In this document: positions 53,331-62,337 of the stretch, one piece after another
Numbering within the stretch: position 1 is the first letter of the stretch
Layout of the letters: each line of letters starts with the position of its first letter
DNA from: an uncultured bacterium
GTDB lineage: Bacteria; Elusimicrobiota; Elusimicrobia; Elusimicrobiales; Elusimicrobiaceae
Length of the DNA stretch: 64,000 nt
NCBI GenBank assembly: GCA_949297775.1
Contig: CASFTM010000004.1
Span: forward strand, 1-64,000
Direction of reading: 5' to 3'
The notes under the pieces: model-generated
Told to the model about the DNA's origin: nothing
What the model saw: only the letters and a program-made list of their open reading frames with translations
Database searches by the model: none
Translations under genes and position numbers: made by a program

Positions 53331-53921
53331 CTACCAGGTGACTTTACTTCGTTTGACGTATTTTTTGATTTGTTTTTGCCCGTTCCACACAATTTGGTTG
53401 GTTTCAATATCAATCAATTTTAAGTTTACCTGGTAAAAAACCACCGCTTTGCTGCCAGCTTGGTCCACCACCGAATTGAGCACCCCGCTTAACATATAAT
53501 CAGCTCCGATTTCCTTACCAAAAGCTTTGCGGGTTTCTTCGGAAGCGAACTCGTCCTGTTCCAGCCGTTCCGTACGCACTTCGCCCCGTTCGGAGGCGGA
53601 AGCCACAAAATCCACTTTAGCGGAATTAATCAGCGCACGCTGCATTGCTTCAATAAATACGCCGGTGTTGATGTGCTCCATCGTATTATTGGTCACGGTG
53701 CCGACGATGACCGTCGGTTCTTTGCCGTAGCGGGTCAAAAAGCGGTTATACCAGCCGCTTTGCAGGCAGTCGGTAATCATTTCCTGCGCCACCATTTGCG
53801 CGTCCGTATCGTTCCAGCCGCCGGATACATCTTTGACCAAGTTTGTTTCCACGCGTTCTACATGCGGAGCACAGGCAAAAACAAACGGTATTAAACAAAA
53901 AGCCAATAAGCGTTTTTTCAT
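53331..53921 (-). CDS. lpoB: LpoB-type penicillin-binding protein activator
   Basis: A 196-residue lipoprotein (lipobox VFAC, Cys near residue 17) of the LpoB/CsgG-like fold. Typical sequence is DVSGGWNDTDAQMVAQEMI, VIVGTVTNNTMEHINTGVF, and the late VVFYQVNLKLIDIETNQIVWNG. In E. coli LpoB reaches from the outer membrane to activate PBP1B, and a similar role in peptidoglycan synthesis is likely. It is the second gene of the operon starting with the pilin-like gene. Confidence 0.88.
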   Translation of the reverse strand: MKKRLLAFCLIPFVFACAPHVERVETNLVKDVSGGWNDTDAQMVAQEMITDCLQSGWYNRFLTRYGKEPTVIVGTVTNNTMEHINTGVFIEAMQRALINSAKVDFVASASERGEVRTERLEQDEFASEETRKAFGKEIGADYMLSGVLNSVVDQAGSKAVVFYQVNLKLIDIETNQIVWNGQKQIKKYVKRSKVTW

Positions 53922-53936
53922 TTTATTCCTCCCGGG

Positions 53937-54386
53937 TTATTTTTCCACCTTGTCCGCTAAATCCACGCGCGAACAGATGTGGCTTCCAGCGATGGAGCCG
54001 TCCTCGTGGGAGCAATCCACCGACCCTTCTTCTATATTTAAATCAAACCATTTCGGCAGCCCTTTATGCGCTACGCGCAGGATTTTGCCCTCTTCCAGGC
54101 GGTATACATATTGCTGGCACACCATTTCAATTTTGTCCCCGCCACGTTCCACCGGGCAGGGCAGTTGCATATCTAACTTTGCAAAATCCGGGGTATATTT
54201 CCCATACCGCATTTTATAAGAAGACTCGGCAAATGCCAACGCCTTGCCCAGCTCCAACGCCTGTTGTGCTGTTTGAAGCGTTTGATACTTCTTATACTGG
54301 GGCCAGCCCAGGGCTATTCCAAAACCTACTATTACTACCAAAACCAAGACAATCGTGTGAATAGAACCGCGTTGTCCAAAAAGCAT
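53937..54386 (-). CDS. Pilin-like protein lacking the canonical prepilin motif
   Basis: A 149-residue protein. The N-terminus MLFGQRG-SIHTIVLVLVVI has the length and hydrophobic helix of a type IV pilin, followed by GWPQYKKYQTLQTAQQALEL as in pilin alpha-1. But G/F is replaced by G/S and Glu5 by Ile, and the FTLIE motif is absent. The C-terminal domain has paired cysteines (PCPVE, VCQQY, DCSHE, ICSRV). Without Glu5 it may cap a pseudopilus (GspK-like minor pilins also lack it) or be an unrelated anchored protein. It leads the LpoB operon, 15 bp upstream. Confidence 0.75.
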   Translation of the reverse strand: MLFGQRGSIHTIVLVLVVIVGFGIALGWPQYKKYQTLQTAQQALELGKALAFAESSYKMRYGKYTPDFAKLDMQLPCPVERGGDKIEMVCQQYVYRLEEGKILRVAHKGLPKWFDLNIEEGSVDCSHEDGSIAGSHICSRVDLADKVEK

Positions 54387-54431
54387 AGTTTCTCCTTGTA
54401 TAGAATTTTTTTATATTGTAGCAAAAACCGG

Positions 54432-55379
54432 TTAATGGTAGGGGGTAATGTTGGGGTGAATGCCTTTTACTTTAGTGATATACAAAAATTTACCGGTGCG
54501 ATACCCCTTTTCCAACGCCGGCGCCATTACCACCAGTGTTACTGCCAGAATAATCAGCGCCACGCCCCAAGCCGTAGAGCGGGTGAACGGTTCATGGAAC
54601 ACCACTACCCCCACCGTCATTGCCGTAAGCGGCTCCATCGCCCCCAGTACGGATGCAAAAGTAGAACCAATCAGTTTAATGGCCGCCACTAAAGTCAGGT
54701 TGGAAATCACTGTCGGAATGAGCGCCAGCAAGGTTAAATTTAAATCGCTTTTCCAATCCGGCGCATGCTGCAGGCCGCCCATCGCATAAGCCCCCGCCAG
54801 CAAAAAAAGCGCCGTAAAAGAAAAAATATAAAAAGTTAATTTGTCGGATGCCATATCCCGCACAGCGGATTTATTGACTGCAATAATATAGGCCCCGTAA
54901 GAAATGCCGGACAGCCCCGCCAGCAAAATACCCATAAAACTTACGCCGCCTTCGTTCCCGTTCCAGGAAAGCATCGCCACCCCGGCAATGGCCAGCACAA
55001 TGGCGGACATCGTCCAAAAAGAATTTTTTTCTTTGAACACGTAAATCATAATCAATGCCACAAAGACGGGATACAAAAACATCATGGTAGTGGCAATCCC
55101 GCTGGCTAAATAGCGGTAAGACCAAAACAAAAACACAGCCGACCCGATATACAGCACGCTCAATACCGCCAGTGTGCCCAGTTCCCGCACGGTAACCCGC
55201 AAAGAACGGCGCGTAAAAAAAGCGAAACAGCCCAGCATCAGCACCGCAATAAAAAAGCGGTAAAACAAAATAGACGGAACCCGCATCCCCGCTTGGAAAA
55301 GCGGCAGGGTAAACAACGGTATCAACCCGAAAGTCGCGGAGGTGATTACCGCATATAAAAATCCTTTCCAGTTCAGCAT
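54432..55379 (-). CDS. EamA-family (DMT) exporter
   Basis: A 315-residue membrane protein with ten helices in two EamA repeats. Features are LFWSYRYLASGIATTMMFLYPVF at the end of repeat 1 and AAIKLIGSTFASVLGAMEPLTAM at the end of repeat 2, both standard for this family. It probably exports an amino acid or another metabolite; the substrate is not known. The start at 55379 (MLNWKGFLYAVITSA) is preferred because it matches the family; earlier in-frame codons give an unlikely N-terminus. Confidence 0.9.
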   Translation of the reverse strand: MLNWKGFLYAVITSATFGLIPLFTLPLFQAGMRVPSILFYRFFIAVLMLGCFAFFTRRSLRVTVRELGTLAVLSVLYIGSAVFLFWSYRYLASGIATTMMFLYPVFVALIMIYVFKEKNSFWTMSAIVLAIAGVAMLSWNGNEGGVSFMGILLAGLSGISYGAYIIAVNKSAVRDMASDKLTFYIFSFTALFLLAGAYAMGGLQHAPDWKSDLNLTLLALIPTVISNLTLVAAIKLIGSTFASVLGAMEPLTAMTVGVVVFHEPFTRSTAWGVALIILAVTLVVMAPALEKGYRTGKFLYITKVKGIHPNITPYH

Positions 55380-55444
55380 ATATATATTATTGTAGCTTAC
55401 TTTGTTTGTCCGCGCGGCACCTTTCCGGAGTGAGCCTGGCATAT

Positions 55445-55475
55445 AAAAAACGGGGCGGAATATTCCGTCCCGTTT
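55445..55475 (-). terminator. Terminator after hydA
   Basis: The minus-strand stem AAACGGGACGGAA / TTCCGCCCCGTTT (one G-T pair) is followed by T6. Confidence 0.85.
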
Positions 55476-55498
55476 CCAAACTTTTCCGCCCTGTAAAG

Positions 55499-57238
55499 CT
55501 ATTTTTGCTGTCCGGTGCGGTCCTTTTTATCGGAATAATGCGTATGCAGCAATTTGTGCGCCAGCGGACCGCCTACTTTGTCCAAAATCCGCCCGTACAA
55601 AGCCTGCACGCCGCTGTTATCCTGGGACTTATACGCCAATTCCGTATCTTCTTGGTACAAGCCTTCGGCGCGTCTTTGCCGCGGGGCCCAGCCGTCAAAC
55701 TGGGGTTGCCCCGCCCCGGCTACGCAGCCGCCCTGGCAAGACATTACTTCAATAAAGTCGTAATGGTCTTTGCCGGCTTTGATGTCGTCCAGCAATTTGC
55801 GCGCATTTTTCAGCCCGCTGACTACAGCCGTGCGGATTTTTACATCGCCGATTTCCACCGTCTTTTCTTTAAACACCTTCCCTTCGCGCAGGCTGGAAAA
55901 CTTAACACTGCGGGCATTGGCAGGGTCCAGCTCCGCCAATGCGTAGCGCAGGGCCGCTTCCATCACGCCGCCCGACGCGCCAAAAATCACGCCGGCCCCC
56001 GTTTTGGAGCCAAAGGGCATATCAAACCACTCGTTTTCCAGGTTTACAAAATCAATACCGGCTTCTTTAATCATACGCGCCAAGCCCACGGTAGTAACGA
56101 CATAGTCCGTATCCGGGTTATCGTTCACGTAAAATTCGCCGCGTTTGGCTTCGGACTTTTTGGCCGAGCACGGCATAACCGCTACCACGACCAAGTCTTC
56201 GCGTTTGCCGCCTTTGTCTTCAAAATCGGCCTTTAAAATGGGGCCCATCATCTGCATCGGCGAGCGCGCGGTAGACAAATTGGGGATAAACTCCGGCGCG
56301 AACTTTTCCACATAATTCACCCACGCCGGGCAGCAGCTGGTAAATTGCGGCAAGTTGGTGCCTTTCTTAAAACGTTCCAAAAATTCGGTAGCTTCTTCCA
56401 CAATCGTCAAATCCGCCGCGAAAGCCGTATCGTACACGTAATCAAACCCCAGCATACGCAATGCGGTGGCGATTTTTCCGTCCACATTTTGGCCTTGCGG
56501 CAGCCCGAAAATTTCGCCCAACCCCACGCGCACCGCCGGAGCGATATGCACGGCAACTTTCTTTTTAGGGTCGTTGATGGCTTTAAAGACGTCTTCAATT
56601 TCCGACGAATTCGGCATCAAGGCCCCCGTCGGGCATACGCGCGCGCACTGCCCGCAGGACACGCACTCGTGGCTTTGGCCCAGCTCTTTATTAAAAGCCG
56701 TGGCAATTTTGGAACGGAACCCGCGGAAGGCAAAATCAATTGCGCCAATACCCTGCACCTCGTTGCAAATGCGCACGCAGTTGCCGCAAAGGATACATTT
56801 GCTGTGATCCCGCACCAAGGCAGGGGAAGTGGCGTCCTTATGGCTGTCCAACTTTTTGGATTTAAAACGGATTTCCGTTACGTCCATATCCTTGGCCAGC
56901 TTCTGGAGTTTGCAGTTGTTGGATTTGCTGCACAGCGTGCAGTCGTGGTTGCCCGAAGACAGGAGAAGCTCCAAATTAATGCGGCGCAAGTGGCGGATTT
57001 CGTCGCTGTTTACGCGCACTTTCATCCCATCTTTGGGTTTTACCGTGCACGAAGCTACAATCCCCATTCCTTCCACTTCCACCAAACACAGCCGGCACGC
57101 GCCGTAGGCGGCCAGCTCGGGGTGGTAGCAGAAAGTCATAATATTGAAATTGGCCTTGCGGATGAGCTCCAGCAAATTTTTTTCGCCTTCAATCGGTACT
57201 CTTTTCCCTTCAATGGTGACAAATTGTTCTTTTTCCAT
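55499..57238 (-). CDS. hydA: FeFe hydrogenase catalytic subunit of an electron-bifurcating complex
   Basis: A 579-residue protein. From the N-terminus: a [2Fe-2S] domain (MTFCYHPELAAYGACRLC), a His-Cys3 cluster (HDCTLCSKSNNC), a two-[4Fe-4S] ferredoxin domain (CILCGNCVRICNEV and CVSCGQCARVCPTG) and the H-cluster domain. The H-cluster signatures are FTSCCPAWVNY (about residue 300), VMPCSAKKSEAKR and EVMSCQGGCVAGAGQP. The last reads GAG where most enzymes read GGG. It evolves H2 from reduced ferredoxin and NADH together with HydB and HydC. The gene starts 2 bp after hydB and ends at a terminator. Confidence 0.94.
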   Translation of the reverse strand: MEKEQFVTIEGKRVPIEGEKNLLELIRKANFNIMTFCYHPELAAYGACRLCLVEVEGMGIVASCTVKPKDGMKVRVNSDEIRHLRRINLELLLSSGNHDCTLCSKSNNCKLQKLAKDMDVTEIRFKSKKLDSHKDATSPALVRDHSKCILCGNCVRICNEVQGIGAIDFAFRGFRSKIATAFNKELGQSHECVSCGQCARVCPTGALMPNSSEIEDVFKAINDPKKKVAVHIAPAVRVGLGEIFGLPQGQNVDGKIATALRMLGFDYVYDTAFAADLTIVEEATEFLERFKKGTNLPQFTSCCPAWVNYVEKFAPEFIPNLSTARSPMQMMGPILKADFEDKGGKREDLVVVAVMPCSAKKSEAKRGEFYVNDNPDTDYVVTTVGLARMIKEAGIDFVNLENEWFDMPFGSKTGAGVIFGASGGVMEAALRYALAELDPANARSVKFSSLREGKVFKEKTVEIGDVKIRTAVVSGLKNARKLLDDIKAGKDHYDFIEVMSCQGGCVAGAGQPQFDGWAPRQRRAEGLYQEDTELAYKSQDNSGVQALYGRILDKVGGPLAHKLLHTHYSDKKDRTGQQK

Positions 57239-57240
57239 AA

Positions 57241-59124
57241 TTACGCTCCCGTTACCACGGCTCCAAATTTACAGGTGCTCTTGCACCCGCCGCACTTGAT
57301 ACATTTTTTGGGGTCAATGTGATGCGGTTTGCCCACTTCGCCGCTGATGGCGGAAACGGGGCAGGCGCGTTTACACATACCGCAGCCTTTGCACTTGCTG
57401 GGGACGATTTCAAACCGGGCCAGCGCCTTGCATACGCCGGCGGGGCAACATTTGTCCACCACGTGCGCCAAGTATTCCTCCCGGAAGTGCTTGAGGGTGG
57501 ACAGCACCGGGTTCGGCGCCGTTTTGCCTAACGCACACAGGGAAGCTTTCTGGACGGCTTTGGCTAAATCTTCCAAATTTTCCAACGTTTTAAGCGTGGC
57601 GCGGCCTTCCACAATGTCGTTTAACATGGTCAACATCTGTTCGGTGCCTTCGCGGCAGGGAACGCATTTTCCGCACGATTCGCGCTGGGTAAATTCCAAA
57701 AAGAAACGGGCCACGTTCACCATACACGTCTTGTTGTTCATCACCACAAGGCCGCCGGAACCGACCATAGCGCCTGCGGATTTTAACGAATCAAAATCCA
57801 GCGGCAAATCCAAATGTTCGCGTGTGAGGCATCCGCCCGAAGGACCGCCGATTTGGGCCGCTTTAAAGGCCGCTTTGTTGACGCTGCCGTCATCATTGGT
57901 GGTACCGCCGGCCACCTCATCAATCACCTGGCGCAGCGTAGTGCCCATCGGCACTTCCACCAGGCCCGTGTTGGCAATGTGGCCCGTAACGGCAAATGTT
58001 TTGGTGCCCGGGCTGCCCAAGGTGCCGATTTTGCGGAATTCTTCCGCCCCCATTTCCATAATTTTCGGAACGGTAGCCAATGTTTCAACGTTATTGATTA
58101 CCGTCGGCTTGCCAAACAAACCGCACTGGCTGGGGAACGGCGGTTTGATTTTGGGCATACCGCGCTTGCCTTCCACGGACGCAATTAAAGCTGTTTCTTC
58201 GCCGCAGACAAACGCCCCCGCGCCTTCCATTACGTTAATTTTAAAATTGAGTCCGGAGCCAAAGACATTTTCCCCCAAAATTCCCAATTCTTCGGCTTGT
58301 TTGATAGCGGTGCGCACACGCTGGATGGCCAGCGGATATTCCATACGCACATAAATATAGCCTTCATCGGCGCCGATAGCGCGCGCGGCAATCATCATCC
58401 CTTCCAAGACGGCGTTGGGATTGCCTTCCATTACGCTGCGGTCCATAAAAGCGCCCGGATCGCCCTCATCGGCATTGCAGATGACGTATTTTTTGGGGCC
58501 CGGTTCCACGCGGGTTAAATCCCATTTTTTGCCCGTGGGGAACCCGCCGCCGCCGCGCCCGCGCAGGCCGGAGTGGATGAGTTCTTTGCAGACTTCTTCG
58601 TCCGTCATTTCCGTAAAAGCGCGTTTGGCCTGTGCATAACCGCCGTGGGCAATGTATTCGTTGATGTCTTCGGGGTTAATGCGCCCGCAATCGTGCAACA
58701 AAATGCGTTCTTGCTTGGCGTAAAAGGGGATATCCGCCACCGTTTTGGCTTTTTGGTTATTGGCGGGATTGTGGTAGAGCAGGCGGTCAATTACTTCGCC
58801 TTTGATAAGCGTCTTTTCCACAATTTCCGGTACATCTTCGGGTTTTACTTTGGTGTAAAAAATGTCCCCCACACTGACCAGCGGTCCCATCGCGCAAAAA
58901 CCGCGGCAGCCGGAAAGGCTTAAATAATTTTCGTGGCAATCTTTGGTAATTTGCAGGCAAAAACCGATTTTGCGTTTTTCCATTTCCCGTTGGAACGCCT
59001 CGTATACTTTTAAGGAACCGCCGGCAATACAGCCCGTCCCGCCGCAAATGACCACGCGGCCGGTAATTTTTTTGTAAGCGTCGTTATAATCTTTGGCGAT
59101 TTTTTCAATATTCTTAGTCGGCAT
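57241..59124 (-). CDS. hydB: NuoF-like NAD(H)-binding subunit of the bifurcating hydrogenase
   Basis: A 627-residue flavoprotein. It begins with a thioredoxin-like [2Fe-2S] domain (about 1-110), then the NuoF core with the NADH/FMN loops GLRGRGGGGFPTGKKW and CNADEGDPGAFMDRS, and the cluster cysteines ESCGKCVPCREGT. The C-terminus adds a two-[4Fe-4S] domain (CKGCGMCKRACPV and CIKCGGCKSTCKF). This layout is diagnostic for HydB of Thermotoga-type bifurcating hydrogenases. The start at 59124 (MPTKNIEKI) follows GGAGG and overlaps hydC by 11 bp; upstream in-frame starts lack such a site. Confidence 0.94.
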   Translation of the reverse strand: MPTKNIEKIAKDYNDAYKKITGRVVICGGTGCIAGGSLKVYEAFQREMEKRKIGFCLQITKDCHENYLSLSGCRGFCAMGPLVSVGDIFYTKVKPEDVPEIVEKTLIKGEVIDRLLYHNPANNQKAKTVADIPFYAKQERILLHDCGRINPEDINEYIAHGGYAQAKRAFTEMTDEEVCKELIHSGLRGRGGGGFPTGKKWDLTRVEPGPKKYVICNADEGDPGAFMDRSVMEGNPNAVLEGMMIAARAIGADEGYIYVRMEYPLAIQRVRTAIKQAEELGILGENVFGSGLNFKINVMEGAGAFVCGEETALIASVEGKRGMPKIKPPFPSQCGLFGKPTVINNVETLATVPKIMEMGAEEFRKIGTLGSPGTKTFAVTGHIANTGLVEVPMGTTLRQVIDEVAGGTTNDDGSVNKAAFKAAQIGGPSGGCLTREHLDLPLDFDSLKSAGAMVGSGGLVVMNNKTCMVNVARFFLEFTQRESCGKCVPCREGTEQMLTMLNDIVEGRATLKTLENLEDLAKAVQKASLCALGKTAPNPVLSTLKHFREEYLAHVVDKCCPAGVCKALARFEIVPSKCKGCGMCKRACPVSAISGEVGKPHHIDPKKCIKCGGCKSTCKFGAVVTGA

Positions 59125-59599
59125 TTTTGGCCTCCGAAGCGATAACGGAATCAATAATTTCAACGGCTTTTGCCGGGGTAATCTGCCCGTGGACCACATC
59201 GTCCATCACCATCACGGGCGCCAGCCCGCACGCCCCCAGGCAGGACACGCATTCCAGCGTAAACATCATATCGTCGGTAGTATCTTGCCCGTCTTTGAGT
59301 TTTAATTTATCTTTTACTGTATTAATTACAAACGAGGAACCTTTTACGTGGCAGGCAGTCCCGTTGCAAACTTTGATAATATGCTTGCCTTTGGGCGTAA
59401 TGGCAAAGTGGGCAAAGAAGGTGGCTACACCAAACACTTTGGCAGGAGAAATTTCCAATTCATTGGCAATAAAACGCATAATATCTTCGGGAAGGTACTG
59501 GTATTCATCTTGCACTTTTTGCAGAATGGGGATTAATTTGGCACTGTCGTACTGGTGGTCTTCCAGGATTTTTGCGGCGGGAGCAAATCTGTCGGTCAT
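59114..59599 (-). CDS. hydC: NuoE-like [2Fe-2S] subunit of the bifurcating hydrogenase
   Basis: A 161-residue NuoE/HydC protein: an N-terminal helical bundle, then a thioredoxin-like [2Fe-2S] domain with cysteines in VCNGTACHVKGS and CVSCLGACGLAPVM. It passes electrons between NADH and the other subunits. The start at 59599 follows AAGGAG, and the far upstream readings are rejected. It is the first gene of the hydCBA operon behind a consensus promoter, and it overlaps hydB by 11 bp. Confidence 0.93.
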   Translation of the reverse strand: MTDRFAPAAKILEDHQYDSAKLIPILQKVQDEYQYLPEDIMRFIANELEISPAKVFGVATFFAHFAITPKGKHIIKVCNGTACHVKGSSFVINTVKDKLKLKDGQDTTDDMMFTLECVSCLGACGLAPVMVMDDVVHGQITPAKAVEIIDSVIASEAKNAD

Positions 59600-59712
59600 A
59601 CTTTCTCCTTTCTCCAAACGGTAATAAAATGCGCGGCACGCAAACGACGCGCGCCTGTACAGCAAAGAACAATTGTAATTTGAAATACTTTAAGCCAGGA
59701 ACTTCTTTTCTT

Positions 59713-59741
59713 ATTATAACTTCATCCGTCTTTAGTGTCAA
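59713..59741 (-). promoter_or_regulatory. Consensus sigma70 promoter of hydCBA
   Basis: On the minus strand TTGACA (59736-59741) and TATAAT (59713-59718) are separated by exactly 17 bp, 114 bp ahead of the hydC start. Both boxes are perfect matches, which suggests strong constitutive expression. Confidence 0.85.
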
Positions 59742-59764
59742 ACAAAACACCGTTGCAAAAGCAT

Positions 59765-59800
59765 TAAAAAAGCGGCGCAGAAAATCTTTCCCGCGCCGCT
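59765..59800 (-). terminator. Terminator after the receiver-type gene 1
   Basis: The stem AGCGGCGC / GCGCCGCT with a T6 tail on the minus strand lies 10 bp past the stop codon. Confidence 0.85.
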
Positions 59801-59809
59801 ATACAAAAA

Positions 59810-60967
59810 CTATCTTTTCCAACCGTGCAAATTCCGGTAATAAAAGTAATTAGACAGCCTTTTCATCATCTGCACCGGCCATTCTTTTCCATATTCAAAC
59901 CCTTCCCTTTGGGAAATCATTCCGTCAAAGCCTTTGTCAAACATCGCCTGGCCGAGTTTTTTCTGCTCCCCATAAGATGAAAGGGCAATAATCACACCGT
60001 TAAACCCATTTTCCCGCAGCATAGCCGTTACATAATAACCGCCGCCGCCCGGCACGATAATATCACACAAAATGACATCAAATTGTTCTCCTTGCTTCGT
60101 CACCGCCCGCAGCAATTCTTCGGCATTGTTAAAGGTGGACACACTCCACCCCGGGAAGAACATTCCTGCTTGGTTTAATTGTTGCATTGTTTTCAACAAG
60201 CTTTCCCGGTCGTTCAACACCGCAAGCCGCAGCCCTTTGGGCAGATTGCGGGACGCTTGATACACCTGCACCCGGGGAGGGAGCTTGGCCAACAGCGCTT
60301 CCGTGCGGCTGGTACGCGGAGCACGCATAAAAAACTCATTTTCTTCAAAAGTACGGTCAGAGCGATGCAACACTTGCCCGGTAAACACTCCGCGCATCAT
60401 CGGGCTGACTGTTTCCGCCGCATAGGCCAGATATTCCCGAGCGGCTTTATAGGCGGGCTCTTCGGCATCAATCAAGTTGCGCAATTTAGCCAATTTCGTG
60501 TGCATTTGGGTAATTTTTTCCATATATACCGCGCGCTCTGCACTGGATAAATTATGCCGTTCAGACGCTTTGCTTTGGTAATATAAGAAGATATTCATCT
60601 CTTCTTTAAATTTTTCAAAAGAGCGCATCACGCTTAGATACGTCCACGCCGCCTGCGCCCATTGGTCTGAAGTCGGGTTTACAATTAAAAGCGGAAGCTG
60701 GTCTACGGGGGTAGATGCAACTTTGGGCAAAATGTATCTTTCTAAATTAACATTTTGTTTAAAAACCGGTTTTTTGCTGCCGGGCAGGATTTTTCCCTGT
60801 ACGGTGCGCGCATACCGCAAGGCCTGCGGCACGGCAGCCGGTTGGGAAACGCTTTTCTTCCAAATTTGTTTGACTCCGCCTTTTCCGGAAAATTCTTTCA
60901 ACAGGTTTTTTTGGGCGGCACACGGCAGGGACACACACAACGCCAGCAAGATAACAAACCCTTTCAT
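59810..60967 (-). CDS. Exported protein with C-terminal receiver-like domain, paralogue 1
   Basis: A 385-residue protein. A signal peptide (cleavage near PCAAQ, residue 18) is followed by a conserved N-terminal segment (VQGKILPG, then LERYIL), a helical middle region (SFEKFKEEMNIFLYYQSKASE and EYLAYAAETVSP), and a receiver-like alpha/beta domain (about 255-370): VLNDRESLL, the Asp in FDVILCDIIVPGGGG, and IIALSSYGE. The usual KP lysine is absent. It ends NYFYYRNLHGWKR. A receiver domain outside the cytoplasm is very unusual, because it could not be phosphorylated by cytoplasmic kinases. The start at 60967 follows AAGGAG. It is the last of three tandem homologues. Confidence 0.82.
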   Translation of the reverse strand: MKGFVILLALCVSLPCAAQKNLLKEFSGKGGVKQIWKKSVSQPAAVPQALRYARTVQGKILPGSKKPVFKQNVNLERYILPKVASTPVDQLPLLIVNPTSDQWAQAAWTYLSVMRSFEKFKEEMNIFLYYQSKASERHNLSSAERAVYMEKITQMHTKLAKLRNLIDAEEPAYKAAREYLAYAAETVSPMMRGVFTGQVLHRSDRTFEENEFFMRAPRTSRTEALLAKLPPRVQVYQASRNLPKGLRLAVLNDRESLLKTMQQLNQAGMFFPGWSVSTFNNAEELLRAVTKQGEQFDVILCDIIVPGGGGYYVTAMLRENGFNGVIIALSSYGEQKKLGQAMFDKGFDGMISQREGFEYGKEWPVQMMKRLSNYFYYRNLHGWKR

Positions 60968-61027
60968 ATAAGCTCCTTTAGGCAAATGGATTTCCTATAT
61001 ATAGAATAACAGTTGCATCAGGCGCCA

Positions 61028-61070
61028 ACAAGGGTCAAAAGTCCCACCGCGGACTGGGCCTGGACCTATC
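61028..61070. promoter_or_regulatory. Motif upstream of receiver-type gene 1
   Basis: AACAAGGGTCAAAAGTCCC ... TGGGCCTGGACCTATC, 60-105 bp upstream of the gene 1 start. It is shared with 63547-63590. Role unknown. Confidence 0.45.
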
Positions 61071-61107
61071 TGCGGCCAATATACCCTGTGCTCTACAGGA
61101 GAAAATT

Positions 61108-62286
61108 TTATCTTTTCCAATGATTTAAACTGCGGTAATAGAAATAATTGCTGATTCTGTCCATCAACTCAATCGGCCAGTGGGAACCGTATTCAAATTC
61201 AAACGGAGCCAATATCAATCCGTCAAAGCCTAGGGAAAACATCCTTTTACCTGTTTGGGATTGTTCCGGCAACGCTGCTAAAGCGATAATTGTTCCTTGG
61301 AAGCCTCTGCTGCGCAGTACACCTGTTAAATAAAACCCGCCCCCGCCCGGAACAAAAATATCGGTAAAAATCATATCAAAGTGTTTTTCGTGGGCATATA
61401 TATCCCGGAAAAATTCTTCCATACTGTCGTAATAGGAAATATCCCACCCAGGGAAGAAAGCCCCCGCCTGCTGGAAGGTCTGCATCCGCTGCAACACACT
61501 GGGCCGGTCATTAAGCACCGCCAGTTTTAGTTTTCCCGGCAAGTGCCGTGCAATCTGATGAGCCTGTTCCTGTATGGAAAGATTTCTTATTTCCGCCAAC
61601 AAATTCCGTCCCGCTGGATTGCGCATAAAAAACTCTTCCTGCACATAGGTCCGGTCCTGCCGTTGGTAGGCGTCGTGCACGAACATTCCCCGCAACACCG
61701 GGGAGACCGTCTCCGCCGCGTAGGCAATATATTCCAGCGCCGCTTTGTACGCCGGATCCTGTGGGGAAATAAAGGGTTTCAGCTTAAGCAACTGGTTATA
61801 CATTTCCCCAATTTTCTGCATCCATTCCGCTTGTTCTCCGGCCGCCAGGGGGCGTCTTTCGCTGGCTTTGCTTTGGTAATACAAAAACACATCCATTTCC
61901 CGCTTAAAAGCTTCAAAGGAACGCATCATATAGTCATACATCGCTTTGGCTTGGATGTATTGCGCTTCGGTTGGTTCATTAAGCAGGCTTTCTCCTTCCG
62001 GGCGAACATGCCGGAAGATATACCGCTCTATGTTGGCGGTGGTTTTGTTCAAGGGGCGGGGACCGCCGGGCAAAATTTTACCCTGTACCACGCGCGCATT
62101 ACGTAAAATTTCGGGGATCTTCTTTCCGCTCAGATTGGAAATAGCCGGCTGTGCCAGCGCTTTGTTGAGCGTTCCTTGGCCCATAAACTCCTTAGCCAAA
62201 TTTTTTTGGGCTGCACAGGGGCGCGCTGCCCCTACCGTCCCCAACAACAAAAGGCCTGCCAAAATGTTGCACCACTGTTTATTCAT
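61108..62286 (-). CDS. Exported protein with C-terminal receiver-like domain, paralogue 2
   Basis: A 392-residue homologue of the genes on either side. The signal peptide ends near PCAAQ (about residue 27). Conserved points are VVQGKILPGG, NIERYIFRH, SFEAFKREMDVFLYYQSKASE, EYIAYAAETVSPVLRG, VLNDRPSVL, the Asp in FDMIFTDIFVPGGGGFYLTG, IIALAAL (no Ser/Thr, unlike paralogue 1) and the end NYFYYRSLNHWKR. The receiver lacks both the Thr/Ser switch and the KP lysine, so phosphorylation seems unlikely even if the Asp is kept. I start at the ATG at 62286; the alternative GTG at 62307 is less likely. Confidence 0.82.
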   Translation of the reverse strand: MNKQWCNILAGLLLLGTVGAARPCAAQKNLAKEFMGQGTLNKALAQPAISNLSGKKIPEILRNARVVQGKILPGGPRPLNKTTANIERYIFRHVRPEGESLLNEPTEAQYIQAKAMYDYMMRSFEAFKREMDVFLYYQSKASERRPLAAGEQAEWMQKIGEMYNQLLKLKPFISPQDPAYKAALEYIAYAAETVSPVLRGMFVHDAYQRQDRTYVQEEFFMRNPAGRNLLAEIRNLSIQEQAHQIARHLPGKLKLAVLNDRPSVLQRMQTFQQAGAFFPGWDISYYDSMEEFFRDIYAHEKHFDMIFTDIFVPGGGGFYLTGVLRSRGFQGTIIALAALPEQSQTGKRMFSLGFDGLILAPFEFEYGSHWPIELMDRISNYFYYRSLNHWKR

Positions 62287-62337
62287 AAACTGCCATTTGC
62301 CCCGCACATACCGGTTCCGTTAACGGTGTATTGCCGT

